The notes: generated from the sequence alone by a model not told the origin. A stretch of 64,000 bases of DNA from Paenibacillus sp. ACRRY (GCF_022346995.1 NZ_JAKRNM010000011.1:62001-126000); one strand, 5' to 3'. Numbered from the stretch's first letter, positions 1-9,438 are shown. Program-made: numbers and translations.

Positions 1-1
1 G

Positions 2-355
2 GACGGGGCGGGAGAGATGTTAATCCTTTGGCGTATCGTAGTGCCGTTGTCCATGCCGGTGATCGCAGTGATGATTCTCTTTTATGGAGTTAGCCATTGG
101 AATTCTTGGTTCGGCGCCATCTTGTACATCCGGGATCGAAATCTGTTTCCGCTTCAGCTAGTGCTGCGTGAAATCCTCATCCAGAACAGTACGGACTCCA
201 TGACGACAGGGGCGTCAGCTGTGGACAAAGAGGCGATCGGGGAAAGTGTGAAATATGCAACGGTCATGGTTGCCACGCTTCCGATTTTGTTTATCTATCC
301 TTTTCTGCAGAAATACTTTGTCAAAGGTGTTATGATCGGAGCAATCAAGGAATAA
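2..355 (+). CDS. Carbohydrate ABC transporter permease, C-terminal part (LplC/YtcP-like)
   Basis: Only the 3' end of the gene is in the window and the reading frame is open to its left edge. The first codons read DGAGE, the end of the EAA loop (normally EAA-x-x-DGAGE) through which a permease touches its ATPase. Two hydrophobic segments follow, then the ending FVKGVMIGAIKE, which is almost the same as the end of the second permease at 30858-31766 (FVKGVMVGSLKG). This is the inner-membrane subunit of an Lpl/Ytc-type sugar importer. A membrane AraC regulator and a GH88 hydrolase follow, so an oligosaccharide carrying an unsaturated uronic acid is a plausible cargo (inference). Confidence 0.85.
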   Translation, partial: DGAGEMLILWRIVVPLSMPVIAVMILFYGVSHWNSWFGAILYIRDRNLFPLQLVLREILIQNSTDSMTTGASAVDKEAIGESVKYATVMVATLPILFIYPFLQKYFVKGVMIGAIKE

Positions 356-399
356 ATCAGTCGTAGGCCATGCCAAACCACCATGTGAGGAGGAGACTC

Positions 400-2733
400 A
401 TGAAGAAGAAAAGCATCCTGTTGTCCTGGAGCATTTCTTACATGGTCATTCTGCTCATCCCGATTGTGATCGGTGCAGCTGTATTTGCCGAGTCCCGCAT
501 CTTGCTTGAGGAAGAAGTGAATCGCTCCAATATGGTGCTGCTCTCCCAGGTGCAGGAGACGATCGATAACCAGATTGGGGATATCGGCAGCATCAGCAAT
601 CAACTCATGGCCGACTCTCAGTTAACGAGCTTCATTAATCACGCGTCTGAACAGGATGGCCGGTGGCGGTTAATGGGACTTGAGTTGATCAAAAATCTGA
701 AGTCTACGCGCGTCGGAAACGGCCTAATCAGCGAATTATATATTTATATTAAGGATGCCGATGTTGCCTTGTCCTCTTCTTCTCTTATTCAAAAGACCTA
801 TCTGTATGACATGTTCTACAAAGGCACGGATGTATCGGAGGAGGCATGGACTGGACTTATGCACGATACCGACACCAGCAGGTTCAGAAAAATGGCGGTT
901 CGAAGTGAAGATCGGCGCATTGAAGATACACTTGTATACCTGCAGCCGTTCCCCATCCAGAGTGCTGCCGACAGTCCTGCAACCTTCGTGGTTAACCTGG
1001 ATCCGAATCGGTTCCAACAGGCAATTGATAATGTGCGTTTGGAAAAAGAGAGCACGGTATTCATCCTGGACGATGAGGGGAACACGTTGTTTTCCACAGG
1101 CGTTTTTGAAACCCCTTACAAAGTATATGGAGATCTGAATTCCGGGCAAGATTCAGGAGTCAGAACAGAAACGATCGATTGGAACGGTGAATCGGTCACC
1201 ATGTCCCAGATCTCTTCCAAGGTCCAGGATTGGAATTATGTATCGATTATACCTACCCGGATCTATGCCAAGAAACTAACGGTCATTCGCAATATTACGA
1301 TTGGAGGCGTGGCAGCTGGACTTCTGCTGGGCGGGGTAGCGGCCTGGTGGTTCACCAGGAGGAACTATCGTCCGCTGGGACGGATCATGAACATTATCTC
1401 CGATAAGGTCAAATGGAAACTGGAGCAGCCGGACGATGAATATGGCATTCTGCAATCGGTGCTGGTCCGTGCTTGGGAAGAGCAGGATCAATTCGCGAGC
1501 AGGCTCAAAGACCAGCAAAACGTAGTACGGAGCAATTTGCTTGCCAAGCTGATGAAGGGCAGAGTTCAGGCAGGTGAAGAATTTGCCTCAACGTTGGAAC
1601 GGCTTGGTATTCACTTCGAGACTCCAGCGTTTGCCGTATTGCTCCTTCATATTGAGAATGTGGATGGGTTGTTCCGGATAAAAGGGCGCGAGCAGGACCA
1701 GGAGGAGAAAGAACAATTTGTGCAGCTCATACTGACCAATGTGCTGGAGGAAATGATAGGTTCCATTGGCCAAGTGTTTTCAGCTGATATTGATGGACGG
1801 ATCGCATTGCTCATCAATATTCGGGCAGATGAGGAGAATTCCGGACACCAGTTGATCAGCGCCATTGAGGAAGCACAGCGTTTTATCGGATCACGGTTTT
1901 GCGTGTACTTTTCGGTGGGGGTAAGCGATGTTCATCACGGCATTGCAGCGATCGGAGACAGCTTTCGGGAATCGGAAGAGGCACTGGAATATCGGCTGAT
2001 ATTGGGAATCGGGCAAATCATTGACCAAAACCGCATTCGTAGGCCGAAGGAGGAATTATATTATCCTCTCGATCTGGAGAGACAGCTCATTAATTATATC
2101 GCGACAGGCAATTATGCCCGTTCAACCGAAGTGATGAACGAAATTCTCATGACCAATTTTACGGGAGAGCCCTTGTCTGTTGAACTGGCACGCTGCCTGA
2201 TGTTTGAGTTAATCGGTACCATTCTGAAAGCCACGGAACAGATCAAGTCAGATGACCAGAAGGAGATTACGCATCGTAATGATCTGATTCGGCAATTGTT
2301 TGCATGCGAGACGTTTGAGGAGATTGAAGCCGAGCTGCTGCGAATCCTGGAGACGGTCTGTCAGATGGTGAATGAACGCAAGCGCTCCCGTAACGAAGAG
2401 CTAAAAGACCAGCTCATTGAATTCATTGTAGAGAACTATGCAGACGTTAATTTGGGTTTGACTCATTTGTCGGAACGCTTTCGCTTCCATCCAACTTATG
2501 TCTCGAAGTACTTTAAGGAGCAGACCGGAATCAACGTGATCGATTACATCAACCAATATCGGATTGAACAATCCAAGAAAATTCTGCAGGCAGAAGAGGG
2601 GACTATTCAGGATGTATCCGAGCGTGTAGGGTTTCTCAACAGCAATTCATTCATTCGTGTCTTCAAAAAGTATGAGGGCATTACGCCTGGTCAATATAAG
2701 CAAAATAGCAGACTTGTCCAACATGAAGGATGA
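400..2733 (+). CDS. Two-TM membrane AraC-family transcriptional regulator
   Basis: About 777 residues. TM helices lie near residues 10-32 and 297-318 and enclose an extracellular sensing domain of roughly 260 residues. A cytoplasmic linker follows, then an AraC double helix-turn-helix at about 670-775 (motifs LGLTHLSERF and IQDVSERVGF). This architecture is common in Paenibacillus beside Lpl-type sugar ABC transporters and is thought to sense an extracellular sugar or binding protein. The start MKKKSILLSW is chosen because GAGGAGG lies just upstream; an in-frame ATG at 370 lacks a good site. It sits 45 bp after the permease and 33 bp before the GH88 gene, probably controlling both. Confidence 0.88.
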   Translation: MKKKSILLSWSISYMVILLIPIVIGAAVFAESRILLEEEVNRSNMVLLSQVQETIDNQIGDIGSISNQLMADSQLTSFINHASEQDGRWRLMGLELIKNLKSTRVGNGLISELYIYIKDADVALSSSSLIQKTYLYDMFYKGTDVSEEAWTGLMHDTDTSRFRKMAVRSEDRRIEDTLVYLQPFPIQSAADSPATFVVNLDPNRFQQAIDNVRLEKESTVFILDDEGNTLFSTGVFETPYKVYGDLNSGQDSGVRTETIDWNGESVTMSQISSKVQDWNYVSIIPTRIYAKKLTVIRNITIGGVAAGLLLGGVAAWWFTRRNYRPLGRIMNIISDKVKWKLEQPDDEYGILQSVLVRAWEEQDQFASRLKDQQNVVRSNLLAKLMKGRVQAGEEFASTLERLGIHFETPAFAVLLLHIENVDGLFRIKGREQDQEEKEQFVQLILTNVLEEMIGSIGQVFSADIDGRIALLINIRADEENSGHQLISAIEEAQRFIGSRFCVYFSVGVSDVHHGIAAIGDSFRESEEALEYRLILGIGQIIDQNRIRRPKEELYYPLDLERQLINYIATGNYARSTEVMNEILMTNFTGEPLSVELARCLMFELIGTILKATEQIKSDDQKEITHRNDLIRQLFACETFEEIEAELLRILETVCQMVNERKRSRNEELKDQLIEFIVENYADVNLGLTHLSERFRFHPTYVSKYFKEQTGINVIDYINQYRIEQSKKILQAEEGTIQDVSERVGFLNSNSFIRVFKKYEGITPGQYKQNSRLVQHEG

Positions 2734-2766
2734 AGAAAAATAGATTCATAGAGGAGGACTTGTTCC

Positions 2767-3912
2767 ATGTGGAAAAATGCCATTGAAGATGCACTCCAAG
2801 TCACGAGAAGCAACATTGACCGATTTGGAGGACGATTTCCCCATGTAAGTAACGGGGATGAGCATTATGTGCTGAATGATAACACGGAGTGGACAGCAGG
2901 CTTCTGGTCAGGCATCCTTTGGTTATGCTCGGAATACACGCAGGACCCGCTTTTTCGCGAGGCAGCCGTTAACACCGTCGATAACTTCCGGACACGGATG
3001 GAACGGAAGAGCATTTTTGACCATCATGACATAGGTTTCCTCTATTCCTTATCCTCCAAGGCCCAATGGATCGTGGAACGTGACCCTGCTGCACGTGACC
3101 TCACGCTGGAAGCTGCGGATATGCTGATGAAGCGCTGGCGAGAAGGGTCAGGGCTGATCCAGGCTTGGGGGCGCAAGGGCGATGTGAACAACGGAGGACG
3201 TATTATTATCGATTGCCTGCTTAATCTTCCATTATTGTTATGGGCGTATGAACAGACCCATAACGAAGAATATCGGCGAGTCGCCAAACTCCATGCGGAG
3301 AAAAGCCGACGTTTTCTGGTTCGTGGAGACGATTCCAGCTATCATACCTTTTATTTTGATCAGGCTACGGGCGAAGCCATTCGTGGAGGGACCCATCAGG
3401 GCTATAATGATGGCTCAACATGGACCCGCGGTCAGGCATGGGGGATATATGGCTTTGCATTATGCAGCCGATATCTGCAAAGTGCGGAGATGTTCGAGAC
3501 AGCGAGGCGTCTCGCCCGCTACTTCATTGCCCATGTACCGGAGGATCATGTAGCCTATTGGGATTTTGATGCACCACAGACATCCGAAACGAAGCGTGAC
3601 AGCTCTGCATCCGCTATTGCTGCGTGCGGAATTCTGGAGATCGCCGAGAGATTGGACCCTACTGATCCGGAACGACAGTTCTTCCTGGATGCGGTGCAGA
3701 ATTCAATGGCGTCTCTGGTACAGAATTATTCCACTCACGGATCCGAGACCGAAGAGGGATTACTCAAGCATGGTTCATACTCCGTAAGAGGCGGGGATTC
3801 ACCGGATGACTATGTCATCTGGGGTGATTATTTCTATCTCGAAGCATTGATGCGTTTGGAGCGTGGCATTCCTGGATATTGGTATGACCGGAGATCGAAT
3901 GGTAGGCAATAA
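2767..3912 (+). CDS. GH88 unsaturated glucuronyl hydrolase
   Basis: Cytoplasmic (alpha/alpha)6-barrel enzyme of 381 residues, the usual length for GH88. The family removes the 4,5-unsaturated uronic acid that lyases leave at the non-reducing end of glycosaminoglycan, gellan or rhamnogalacturonan fragments. The two aspartates shown to matter in Bacillus UGL, D88 and D149, fall at exactly the same residue numbers here (DHHDIGF and IIIDCLLN). EWTAGFWSG and GSTWTRGQAWG are also typical. There is no signal peptide. A GAGGAGG site precedes the ATG. The exact oligosaccharide cannot be read from sequence. KdgT and PdxA2 genes follow on the opposite strand. Confidence 0.88.
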   Translation: MWKNAIEDALQVTRSNIDRFGGRFPHVSNGDEHYVLNDNTEWTAGFWSGILWLCSEYTQDPLFREAAVNTVDNFRTRMERKSIFDHHDIGFLYSLSSKAQWIVERDPAARDLTLEAADMLMKRWREGSGLIQAWGRKGDVNNGGRIIIDCLLNLPLLLWAYEQTHNEEYRRVAKLHAEKSRRFLVRGDDSSYHTFYFDQATGEAIRGGTHQGYNDGSTWTRGQAWGIYGFALCSRYLQSAEMFETARRLARYFIAHVPEDHVAYWDFDAPQTSETKRDSSASAIAACGILEIAERLDPTDPERQFFLDAVQNSMASLVQNYSTHGSETEEGLLKHGSYSVRGGDSPDDYVIWGDYFYLEALMRLERGIPGYWYDRRSNGRQ

Positions 3913-3930
3913 TGCAGGGTGTGCAAAAGA

Positions 3931-3980
3931 AAAAGCAGCGATTCTTCCTGGCTGGGGAGAATCGCTGCTTTATTTTGCTT
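3931..3980. terminator. Bidirectional rho-independent terminator
   Basis: A perfect 13-bp inverted repeat (3933-3945 with 3958-3970) with a 12-nt loop has T-rich sequence on the right and A-rich sequence on the left. It lies between the convergent GH88 and pdxA2 genes and can end transcripts from both strands. Confidence 0.85.
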
Positions 3981-4010
3981 CAATAGAGGAATACGTTTGA
4001 ATACGTTCGG

Positions 4011-5012
4011 TTACATTTGCGTTTTTGGAGCAAGCTCAATGGCAGAGCGAATGGCTGCCAGCATGCTTTTATCATCGGCAATGTTTTTACCAGCGATATC
4101 GAAGGCCGTACCGTGGTCAACGGAAGTGCGGATGATGCCGCCTTTTAAGCCAACGGTGATGTTCACGCCTTCCTCAATACCCATAACTTTGATAGGAGCA
4201 TGTCCCTGATCGTGGTAGCATGCCACTACGATATCGAAATCGCCGCGGCCTGCGCGGAAGAACAGTGTATCCGCAGGGAGAGGACCAACCACGTTAATGC
4301 CTTCCTGCTGCGCACGCTCGATACCTGGCTGCAGTTTTTCTTCTTCTTCACCATTGCCGAACAATCCGTTCTCGCCGGCGTGCGGATTAATGCCGCATAC
4401 AGCTACACGTGGATTTTCGAAGCCTGCTTTTTTGAGTGTATCGTGTGCAAGCTTAACTACCGTGTAGGTTCTTTCGGGGTTGATGCTGGCGATCGCATCG
4501 ATCAAGCCCATGTGTGTTGTCAGGTGAATAACCCGCAGGTTGGGTGTCGTCAGCATCATGGAGAAATCCTTTGTATCGGTCAGGTCAGCCAGAATTTCAG
4601 TATGTCCTGGATACAGATGTCCACCTTGATGCAGAGCTTCCTTGTTCAGAGGAGCAGTGCAGATGGAGTTGATCTGCTGTTTTTTGGCCAGTTCAATGGA
4701 CTTGGCCAGGAATTGAAAGGCTGCATCTCCCGCTATAGGAGACACCTTTCCATATTCGAGATCGGCAGGGATGAGATCCAGATCAATAACATCAACGGTG
4801 CCGAATTCATATTTGGCTTCTGAAGGCTCCTGAATGGCATTGACGTTCAAGCTTGATCCGATGACAGGCAGAACGCGTTTCAATATTTTTGCATCACCAA
4901 TAACGAGTGGGTTGCAGTTGTCGTAGACCTCCTGATGGCCTAGTGCCTTCATAATAATCTCGGGTCCGATACCTGCTGCATCGCCCATTGTAATTCCAAC
5001 TGTGGGTTTCAT
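4011..5012 (-). CDS. pdxA2: 4-phosphoerythronate/threonate dehydrogenase, PdxA2 family
   Basis: 333 residues, full length for the PdxA family (NAD- and metal-dependent 4-hydroxythreonine-4-phosphate dehydrogenase fold). Visible family blocks are GITMGDAAGIGPEI at the N-terminus, CTAPLNKEAL, HTEILADLT, CGINPHAGENG, the metal-binding YHDQGHAPIK and DHGTAFDIAG near the C-terminus. The gene overlaps the upstream sugar-acid kinase by ATGA. That pairing is the hallmark of PdxA2, which oxidises 4-phospho-D-threonate or D-erythronate to dihydroxyacetone phosphate and CO2, rather than of vitamin B6 synthesis. The exact stereoisomer is inferred only from context. Confidence 0.87.
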   Translation of the reverse strand: MKPTVGITMGDAAGIGPEIIMKALGHQEVYDNCNPLVIGDAKILKRVLPVIGSSLNVNAIQEPSEAKYEFGTVDVIDLDLIPADLEYGKVSPIAGDAAFQFLAKSIELAKKQQINSICTAPLNKEALHQGGHLYPGHTEILADLTDTKDFSMMLTTPNLRVIHLTTHMGLIDAIASINPERTYTVVKLAHDTLKKAGFENPRVAVCGINPHAGENGLFGNGEEEEKLQPGIERAQQEGINVVGPLPADTLFFRAGRGDFDIVVACYHDQGHAPIKVMGIEEGVNITVGLKGGIIRTSVDHGTAFDIAGKNIADDKSMLAAIRSAIELAPKTQM

Positions 5013-6304
5013 ACTGGAATCCCTCCTTTTAATTTTTCAATCGCATGGATGAAGACTTCTGGTGTGCCGAAGCCTCCTGCTTTGGTAATGACATGTAAGC
5101 CTTCTATTCCGATAAACTTGGATATTGGAACACCAATCTCAAGTTCGTCCAGCAGCTCGAAGCCGCTAATATTCCACTTCATGCAAATTTGCTTGGCGGT
5201 GTCCCCACCGGTCATGGATACACCCTTGAAATTGCCCTCTTCAAGCAATCTGGCACAAATCTCGCCCATAGCCCGCACGATTTCGTTGCTGACCTCGGTA
5301 TGATCCAGACCGCGGGCTTCACCCGTGGCACGTGCCAGTTCAATGTCAACCTGCTCTGCCGTGGAATACAAGACAACGTCATGGCCTGCAAGAGACTTGG
5401 CTTTTACTTCTTTATACACACGCTCCATTTCCTCTGTCCGATCTGCTGCGGCGGATACGGCTTTGAAGGAGTGGAATGCAACGGAAGAAACGCTGGTCTG
5501 TCCCAGCAATTTCTTCAACTGAGCACGTGAGTTTTTGTTTACACTGCCTACGACAGATAGAATAGGTCCAGAATTTCCCGGTATAGTCAATTCCGTTGAT
5601 TTACCCTCCAGACTGAAATGTCCGGGAAGATAGTTGGCGATTCCTGCAGAGCCTGCCCATGCAAAGGAATATTCCAGCTCGCTGGTCATTTGCAGGATTT
5701 GCTCCAGATGCAACTCCTCCGTTGAATCCACAAGTACGTATGGAATGTCATTTTCTTTAAACTGGGTTAACTTCTTCTGGATATGCTCCTTGCCTGCTTC
5801 CAGATCCGATACGCTGATCTCACCTACTTCATACTTCGTCTGAAGCTTCAGCAGTTCAGGAAGATACGAAACCGTCACAGGTGTTTTGGGATCGTTCGCG
5901 ATCTCGGTGTCAGCCAGTGGAATTCCGTTCAGGTAATGTACCCCGCTCAGGATCGTACGATTATTCTTCGGATAACCGGGTGCAATCATCATGAAATCCG
6001 GTTTAATCACGTCGTACAGCGCATCAATCTCAATGCCAATGTTACCACGCATGGTGGAATCCATTTTTTTGAAAATGGTATCGAATCCATTTCTCGTCAG
6101 GAACTCGGCTGCATTACGAACGCGCTGGTAAGCTTCATCCGAGGCAATGGAACGGCTGTCCGTGTCGAAAACAACAGCATCGTAATGACGAATATTATTC
6201 TCGTCCATGTTAAATAATACACTGGTTTTCAAGCCATGACGGGCAAGCTGAACCCCGCTGTCATTGGCACCAGTCAGATCATCTGCAATAATGGCTAACT
6301 TCAT
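5009..6304 (-). CDS. Four-carbon acid sugar kinase (DUF1537, DtnK/OtnK/DenK family)
   Basis: 431 residues, ATP-dependent kinase that phosphorylates the 4-hydroxyl of C4 sugar acids such as D-threonate or D-erythronate. The N-terminal IADDLTGANDSG and FKKMDSTMRGN blocks and the C-terminal MTGGDTAKQICM nucleotide-binding block are diagnostic of the family. The start MKLAIIADDL is preferred over an in-frame ATG 12 codons earlier because AAGGAGG lies 8-9 bases before it. It overlaps pdxA2 by 4 bp, so the two are translationally coupled. With the KdgT-type permease upstream this forms an uptake, kinase and dehydrogenase pathway ending in DHAP. D-threonate kinase (DtnK) is a reasonable guess, not a proof. 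Confidence 0.86.
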   Translation of the reverse strand: MKLAIIADDLTGANDSGVQLARHGLKTSVLFNMDENNIRHYDAVVFDTDSRSIASDEAYQRVRNAAEFLTRNGFDTIFKKMDSTMRGNIGIEIDALYDVIKPDFMMIAPGYPKNNRTILSGVHYLNGIPLADTEIANDPKTPVTVSYLPELLKLQTKYEVGEISVSDLEAGKEHIQKKLTQFKENDIPYVLVDSTEELHLEQILQMTSELEYSFAWAGSAGIANYLPGHFSLEGKSTELTIPGNSGPILSVVGSVNKNSRAQLKKLLGQTSVSSVAFHSFKAVSAAADRTEEMERVYKEVKAKSLAGHDVVLYSTAEQVDIELARATGEARGLDHTEVSNEIVRAMGEICARLLEEGNFKGVSMTGGDTAKQICMKWNISGFELLDELEIGVPISKFIGIEGLHVITKAGGFGTPEVFIHAIEKLKGGIPV

Positions 6305-6365
6305 GCTGTTATCGCCTCCTTGAGAAAAAAATGAATTCATATCCGGTCAGTATCAGGTTGTTGCT

Positions 6366-7352
6366 TTATGTGGTCGGTCTTTGGTTGTATTTCTCGACCC
6401 CGCCTGATTTCTCCAGCCTTTTGGAGAGGAATCCGATGAAGATCGGCAGCAGAATAGCGGTCGTTACGACACTTGCCGCAATTTGTACGGTAGCAATTTC
6501 AGCAATTGGGGCAAAAGAAGCATTAGCAGCCACGATGGCAGCAGGTGTACCTACAGCGTTCCCGGCTGTGGAACCTTCCGAAGCTCCGACAATGGGATTC
6601 CAGCCAATGGCTTTGAAGAGCAGATAGCCGACGCCGCCAGTGATCAATACTGTAATTACACCCAGCATGATGCCGCCTAGTCCACCTTGAATGATAGATG
6701 AGAAGTTAATGCCCATACCCAGTGAAAAGGCGAAGAATGGAACGAGCTTGTCACTGCCTTTATGCAGCCATTCAGCCAAGTTGCGATCCAGGTTACCAAT
6801 AATCACACCGACGATCAGTGGAAGCAGTACCGCTACAAAAGCCATCGGGGAGAACATGCCATTGGCGAAGCCCATCGCACCGAAAATAGAGAGTGCAACC
6901 ATGGTAAGAAAAGGTCCGTCGCTGAGCGCGAGGAATGGATAAGCAGCCTTGTCATCCTCTTTGCCGTATTGTCCGGCCAGTGCAATGTACAGTCCGCCGT
7001 TGGAATTCGTCATCGCAGCAATAATGGCAAGCGGTGCCAGACCAAGGAATAATCCATTGGAATCCGCGAAGAAAATGGCGATCAAGCCTAATATTGCACC
7101 AACAGCCCACTTGAACACAAGCAGTGTAACACCTTTACCGACAGATGAACCGGCTGTCTTGAACGTGATTTGTGTCCCGGCAATCAGGAGGAACAAAGCG
7201 ATCAGCGTGCTTGAACTGTTTACGAACAGGGCTTCAGTAAATCCACCAATCCGCAAGGCATTGGGGAAGAATGTGTTAATCGTTGCACCAAGCAACAGCG
7301 GGACAACCATCATACCGCCAGGAATACGATCTAATGTTGCTTTAATGTTCAT
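6366..7352 (-). CDS. kdgT: 2-keto-3-deoxygluconate permease family transporter
   Basis: 328 residues, about ten hydrophobic segments, full length for the KdgT family of sugar-acid:proton symporters. The N-terminus IKATLDRIPGGMMVVPLLLG and the motifs GTQITFK, NSNGGLYIAL and GSTAGNAVGTP are characteristic. It is the first gene of the minus-strand operon with the C4 acid kinase and pdxA2. Family annotation points to 2-keto-3-deoxygluconate, but this context suggests the real substrate may be a four-carbon sugar acid. A GGAGCT site precedes the ATG, and a possible catabolite-response element lies about 35-50 bases upstream. Confidence 0.86.
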   Translation of the reverse strand: MNIKATLDRIPGGMMVVPLLLGATINTFFPNALRIGGFTEALFVNSSSTLIALFLLIAGTQITFKTAGSSVGKGVTLLVFKWAVGAILGLIAIFFADSNGLFLGLAPLAIIAAMTNSNGGLYIALAGQYGKEDDKAAYPFLALSDGPFLTMVALSIFGAMGFANGMFSPMAFVAVLLPLIVGVIIGNLDRNLAEWLHKGSDKLVPFFAFSLGMGINFSSIIQGGLGGIMLGVITVLITGGVGYLLFKAIGWNPIVGASEGSTAGNAVGTPAAIVAANASFAPIAEIATVQIAASVVTTAILLPIFIGFLSKRLEKSGGVEKYNQRPTT

Positions 7353-7385
7353 AGTAGTAGCTCCTTTGAGTGAGTAATCGTTTTC

Positions 7386-7399
7386 ATGAAGCGCTTGCA
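7386..7399 (-). promoter_or_regulatory. Possible cre (CcpA) site upstream of kdgT
   Basis: Read on the minus strand this is TGCAAGCGCTTCAT. It keeps the central TGnAAGCGCTT of an ideal catabolite-response element but loses the distal ACA. It lies between kdgT and its regulator, where carbon catabolite control would be expected. The match is imperfect, so this is tentative. Confidence 0.35.
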
Positions 7400-7497
7400 G
7401 GAACTATCTTATCGCAGATTGTTTATTTTAGCAACAATAATTTGCTGTAAATTTTAAGTAATCATTAAAGTGTTTAATAATGCAACACATTGGGCGA

Positions 7498-7538
7498 TAA
7501 AAAAAGCACAAACTTAAAGATTATTCTTTAAGTTTGCG
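7498..7538 (-). terminator. Rho-independent terminator overlapping the regulator's stop codon
   Basis: On the minus strand the last codons of the PrpR-type regulator form the left arm (7524-7538) of a long stem with 7506-7520, followed by a run of T. The stop codon TAA sits in the loop. This separates regulator transcription from the kdgT operon. Confidence 0.8.
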
Positions 7539-9203
7539 CCAAAGTGTGGCCCGGTTAATCCCCAGGCGATCTGCAGCCTTGGATTGATTATTGTTTTCCT
7601 CCTGCAGAACGTGTTGAATAATTTCCTTCTCGATCTCTTTCAGCGTGCCGTTTAACCTCATCGTGTTCGTTGCAGACTGCTGATGAAGCAGGCGGGACAG
7701 CGTATCTGTCGAGATCACATAATCCTGCTCATTCAGGGCAGCCTGTTTGATAAGATGCTTCAGCTGGCTGACTGTCATCTGTGGAACCTGCTCCCGGATT
7801 AACTGTAGAGCATCCTCTTTGATCTTCACCGCAGCGGTTCCATACTTATGATAATAGTCGGTAAGGAACTGCTGGATCAGTGGAGCCAGATCCTCCAGTC
7901 TGTCCGCAAGACTCGGCATCATCATGGTACTCAGCTCGATATCAAGCGTCCAATACGGATTCAAGGGCTCTTCTCCCAGAATGAATACACCAATCTGCCT
8001 GTTTAGACAGGTTTGAATGAATGAGGTCACTTCTTCATCATGGAGCCGCTGTTCGATATGGTTCAGCTCCACGTTGCGGACCTTGGAGAGCGGTATTTTA
8101 TGCAAATGACCGGCAGGTACCTGCGACAGGTCTATTTGCAGCAGCAGTCCACCGCTTGAGTACATCTGATGCATGTGTTTTACGAGAAATGATTTGCCTG
8201 AATCCGCATGTCCGAGCAGATAGACGGGTTCGTGATTTTCATATAAAGCCTGAATGTTCTTCAACATCACCTGCATGGCTGGTGATTCGGCAACAATGGG
8301 CTCGGTGGTTATATCCGTGTAGGTAGTTATGCCGAATTGTGCAAACTGGTAGGGCTGTCCTTTTTCAAGCGTGTAGACTTTATAACCCTTATTATTCAGT
8401 GTCGTTTCATGGGCCGTTACCGTCAGCTGATAATCGTCGACCATGAACATATGTTGAACCTGGGATTGCTCGAATTCCAGATTGGTGTTAATCAAATGGA
8501 TGTAATTATCCGTCAGTGGATTCTGCTCGAAATCGGTCAGGTTTTCAAATACAATATCGTTCCGTTCATCTAAAATAAGCAGATTTGGGTGCTCCTGTGT
8601 GACCAGGTTATTCAAAATGACTGAAATGGCTTGGTTCTTGCTCAGATAGCGAAATACCAGCTGGGCATCCTCAAGCGCGCGCAGAATGGCTTCCTTACCA
8701 GACTGGATCAGTAAGCCTTCGAGCCCATAGGTTCTGGCGGTATCTACGGTGATAACATCCCCGACAATCTGACGGTATCCGGATGCTTTCAGCTCCAGCA
8801 GCAGCCTGGCGACATCTTCGGAACTGCGAATCGTGTATACCTTGAGGGGCAGGTCCATCAGATCAATAATGGATTGTGCACCTGATGTAATGTTCGAAAA
8901 GCCAACGATGGCCGTTTTGCCGTTAAACTGGCTGGCCAGAGTCAAGGAACGAATCATGTCATATCCTGAGAGCTGCACATCAATGACGGGAATGGTGACG
9001 GCTTCCTTGATCAGCTGTGCAGTACCCCCACGGCTAATAATAATTTCGGCCCCGTTTCGTTCGGCTTGTGAGGCCAGTTCGGCCCCTTTTGCCAAGTCTC
9101 CCACATCGCATTGAATCGATAATTGGGGAAACCGGGGAATGCACTCTTGTATAATGGTAGTCATGGATTCGTAAGGAGCAATGATATGAACTCGTGTACG
9201 CAT
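7521..9203 (-). CDS. PrpR_N-type transcriptional regulator with degenerate AAA domain and Fis HTH
   Basis: 560 residues. The N-terminal ~200 residues are a PrpR_N/propionate-activator-type sensor (ISRGGTAQLIKEA, IPVIDVQLSGYDMIRSL). A PAS-like stretch follows at about 200-300. A remnant of the sigma-54 activator AAA domain comes next: a P-loop-like GHADSGKS at 331-338 and the terminal LADRLEDLAPLIQQFL block, but no GAFTGA loop. The C-terminus is a Fis/HTH_8 helix-turn-helix (KAADRLGINRATLWRKL). It lies immediately upstream of kdgT-kinase-pdxA2 on the same strand and probably regulates them. Without GAFTGA it is unlikely to remodel sigma-54 holoenzyme. The RBS is AGGCAGG. Confidence 0.82.
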   Translation of the reverse strand: MRTRVHIIAPYESMTTIIQECIPRFPQLSIQCDVGDLAKGAELASQAERNGAEIIISRGGTAQLIKEAVTIPVIDVQLSGYDMIRSLTLASQFNGKTAIVGFSNITSGAQSIIDLMDLPLKVYTIRSSEDVARLLLELKASGYRQIVGDVITVDTARTYGLEGLLIQSGKEAILRALEDAQLVFRYLSKNQAISVILNNLVTQEHPNLLILDERNDIVFENLTDFEQNPLTDNYIHLINTNLEFEQSQVQHMFMVDDYQLTVTAHETTLNNKGYKVYTLEKGQPYQFAQFGITTYTDITTEPIVAESPAMQVMLKNIQALYENHEPVYLLGHADSGKSFLVKHMHQMYSSGGLLLQIDLSQVPAGHLHKIPLSKVRNVELNHIEQRLHDEEVTSFIQTCLNRQIGVFILGEEPLNPYWTLDIELSTMMMPSLADRLEDLAPLIQQFLTDYYHKYGTAAVKIKEDALQLIREQVPQMTVSQLKHLIKQAALNEQDYVISTDTLSRLLHQQSATNTMRLNGTLKEIEKEIIQHVLQEENNNQSKAADRLGINRATLWRKLKE

Positions 9204-9438
9204 AATGTTCCTGCCTTTTATAGAAATCTCATTTCATGGTTCCCTTATTATAGCCAACTTACGAGGGATTGGCATCTTTGCTCTTGAAGCTTTAGGTGCA
9301 GGATGGCAGATGAGGGATAAGCCATGCTGTTTGCTGCACTGCGACCTTGTGATAATTATCACGGAAGTTCGGAATCCATTTTTTCAAAATGAATACATAA
9401 GCATCAACGATGGCAAGGGAAGAAAGGAGCGTCATGCG

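Noticed and set aside
7353..7520. Sigma-54 (-24/-12) promoter before kdgT
   Set aside because: I looked for GG-N10-GC patterns on the minus strand because of the PrpR-type regulator and found none with correct spacing.
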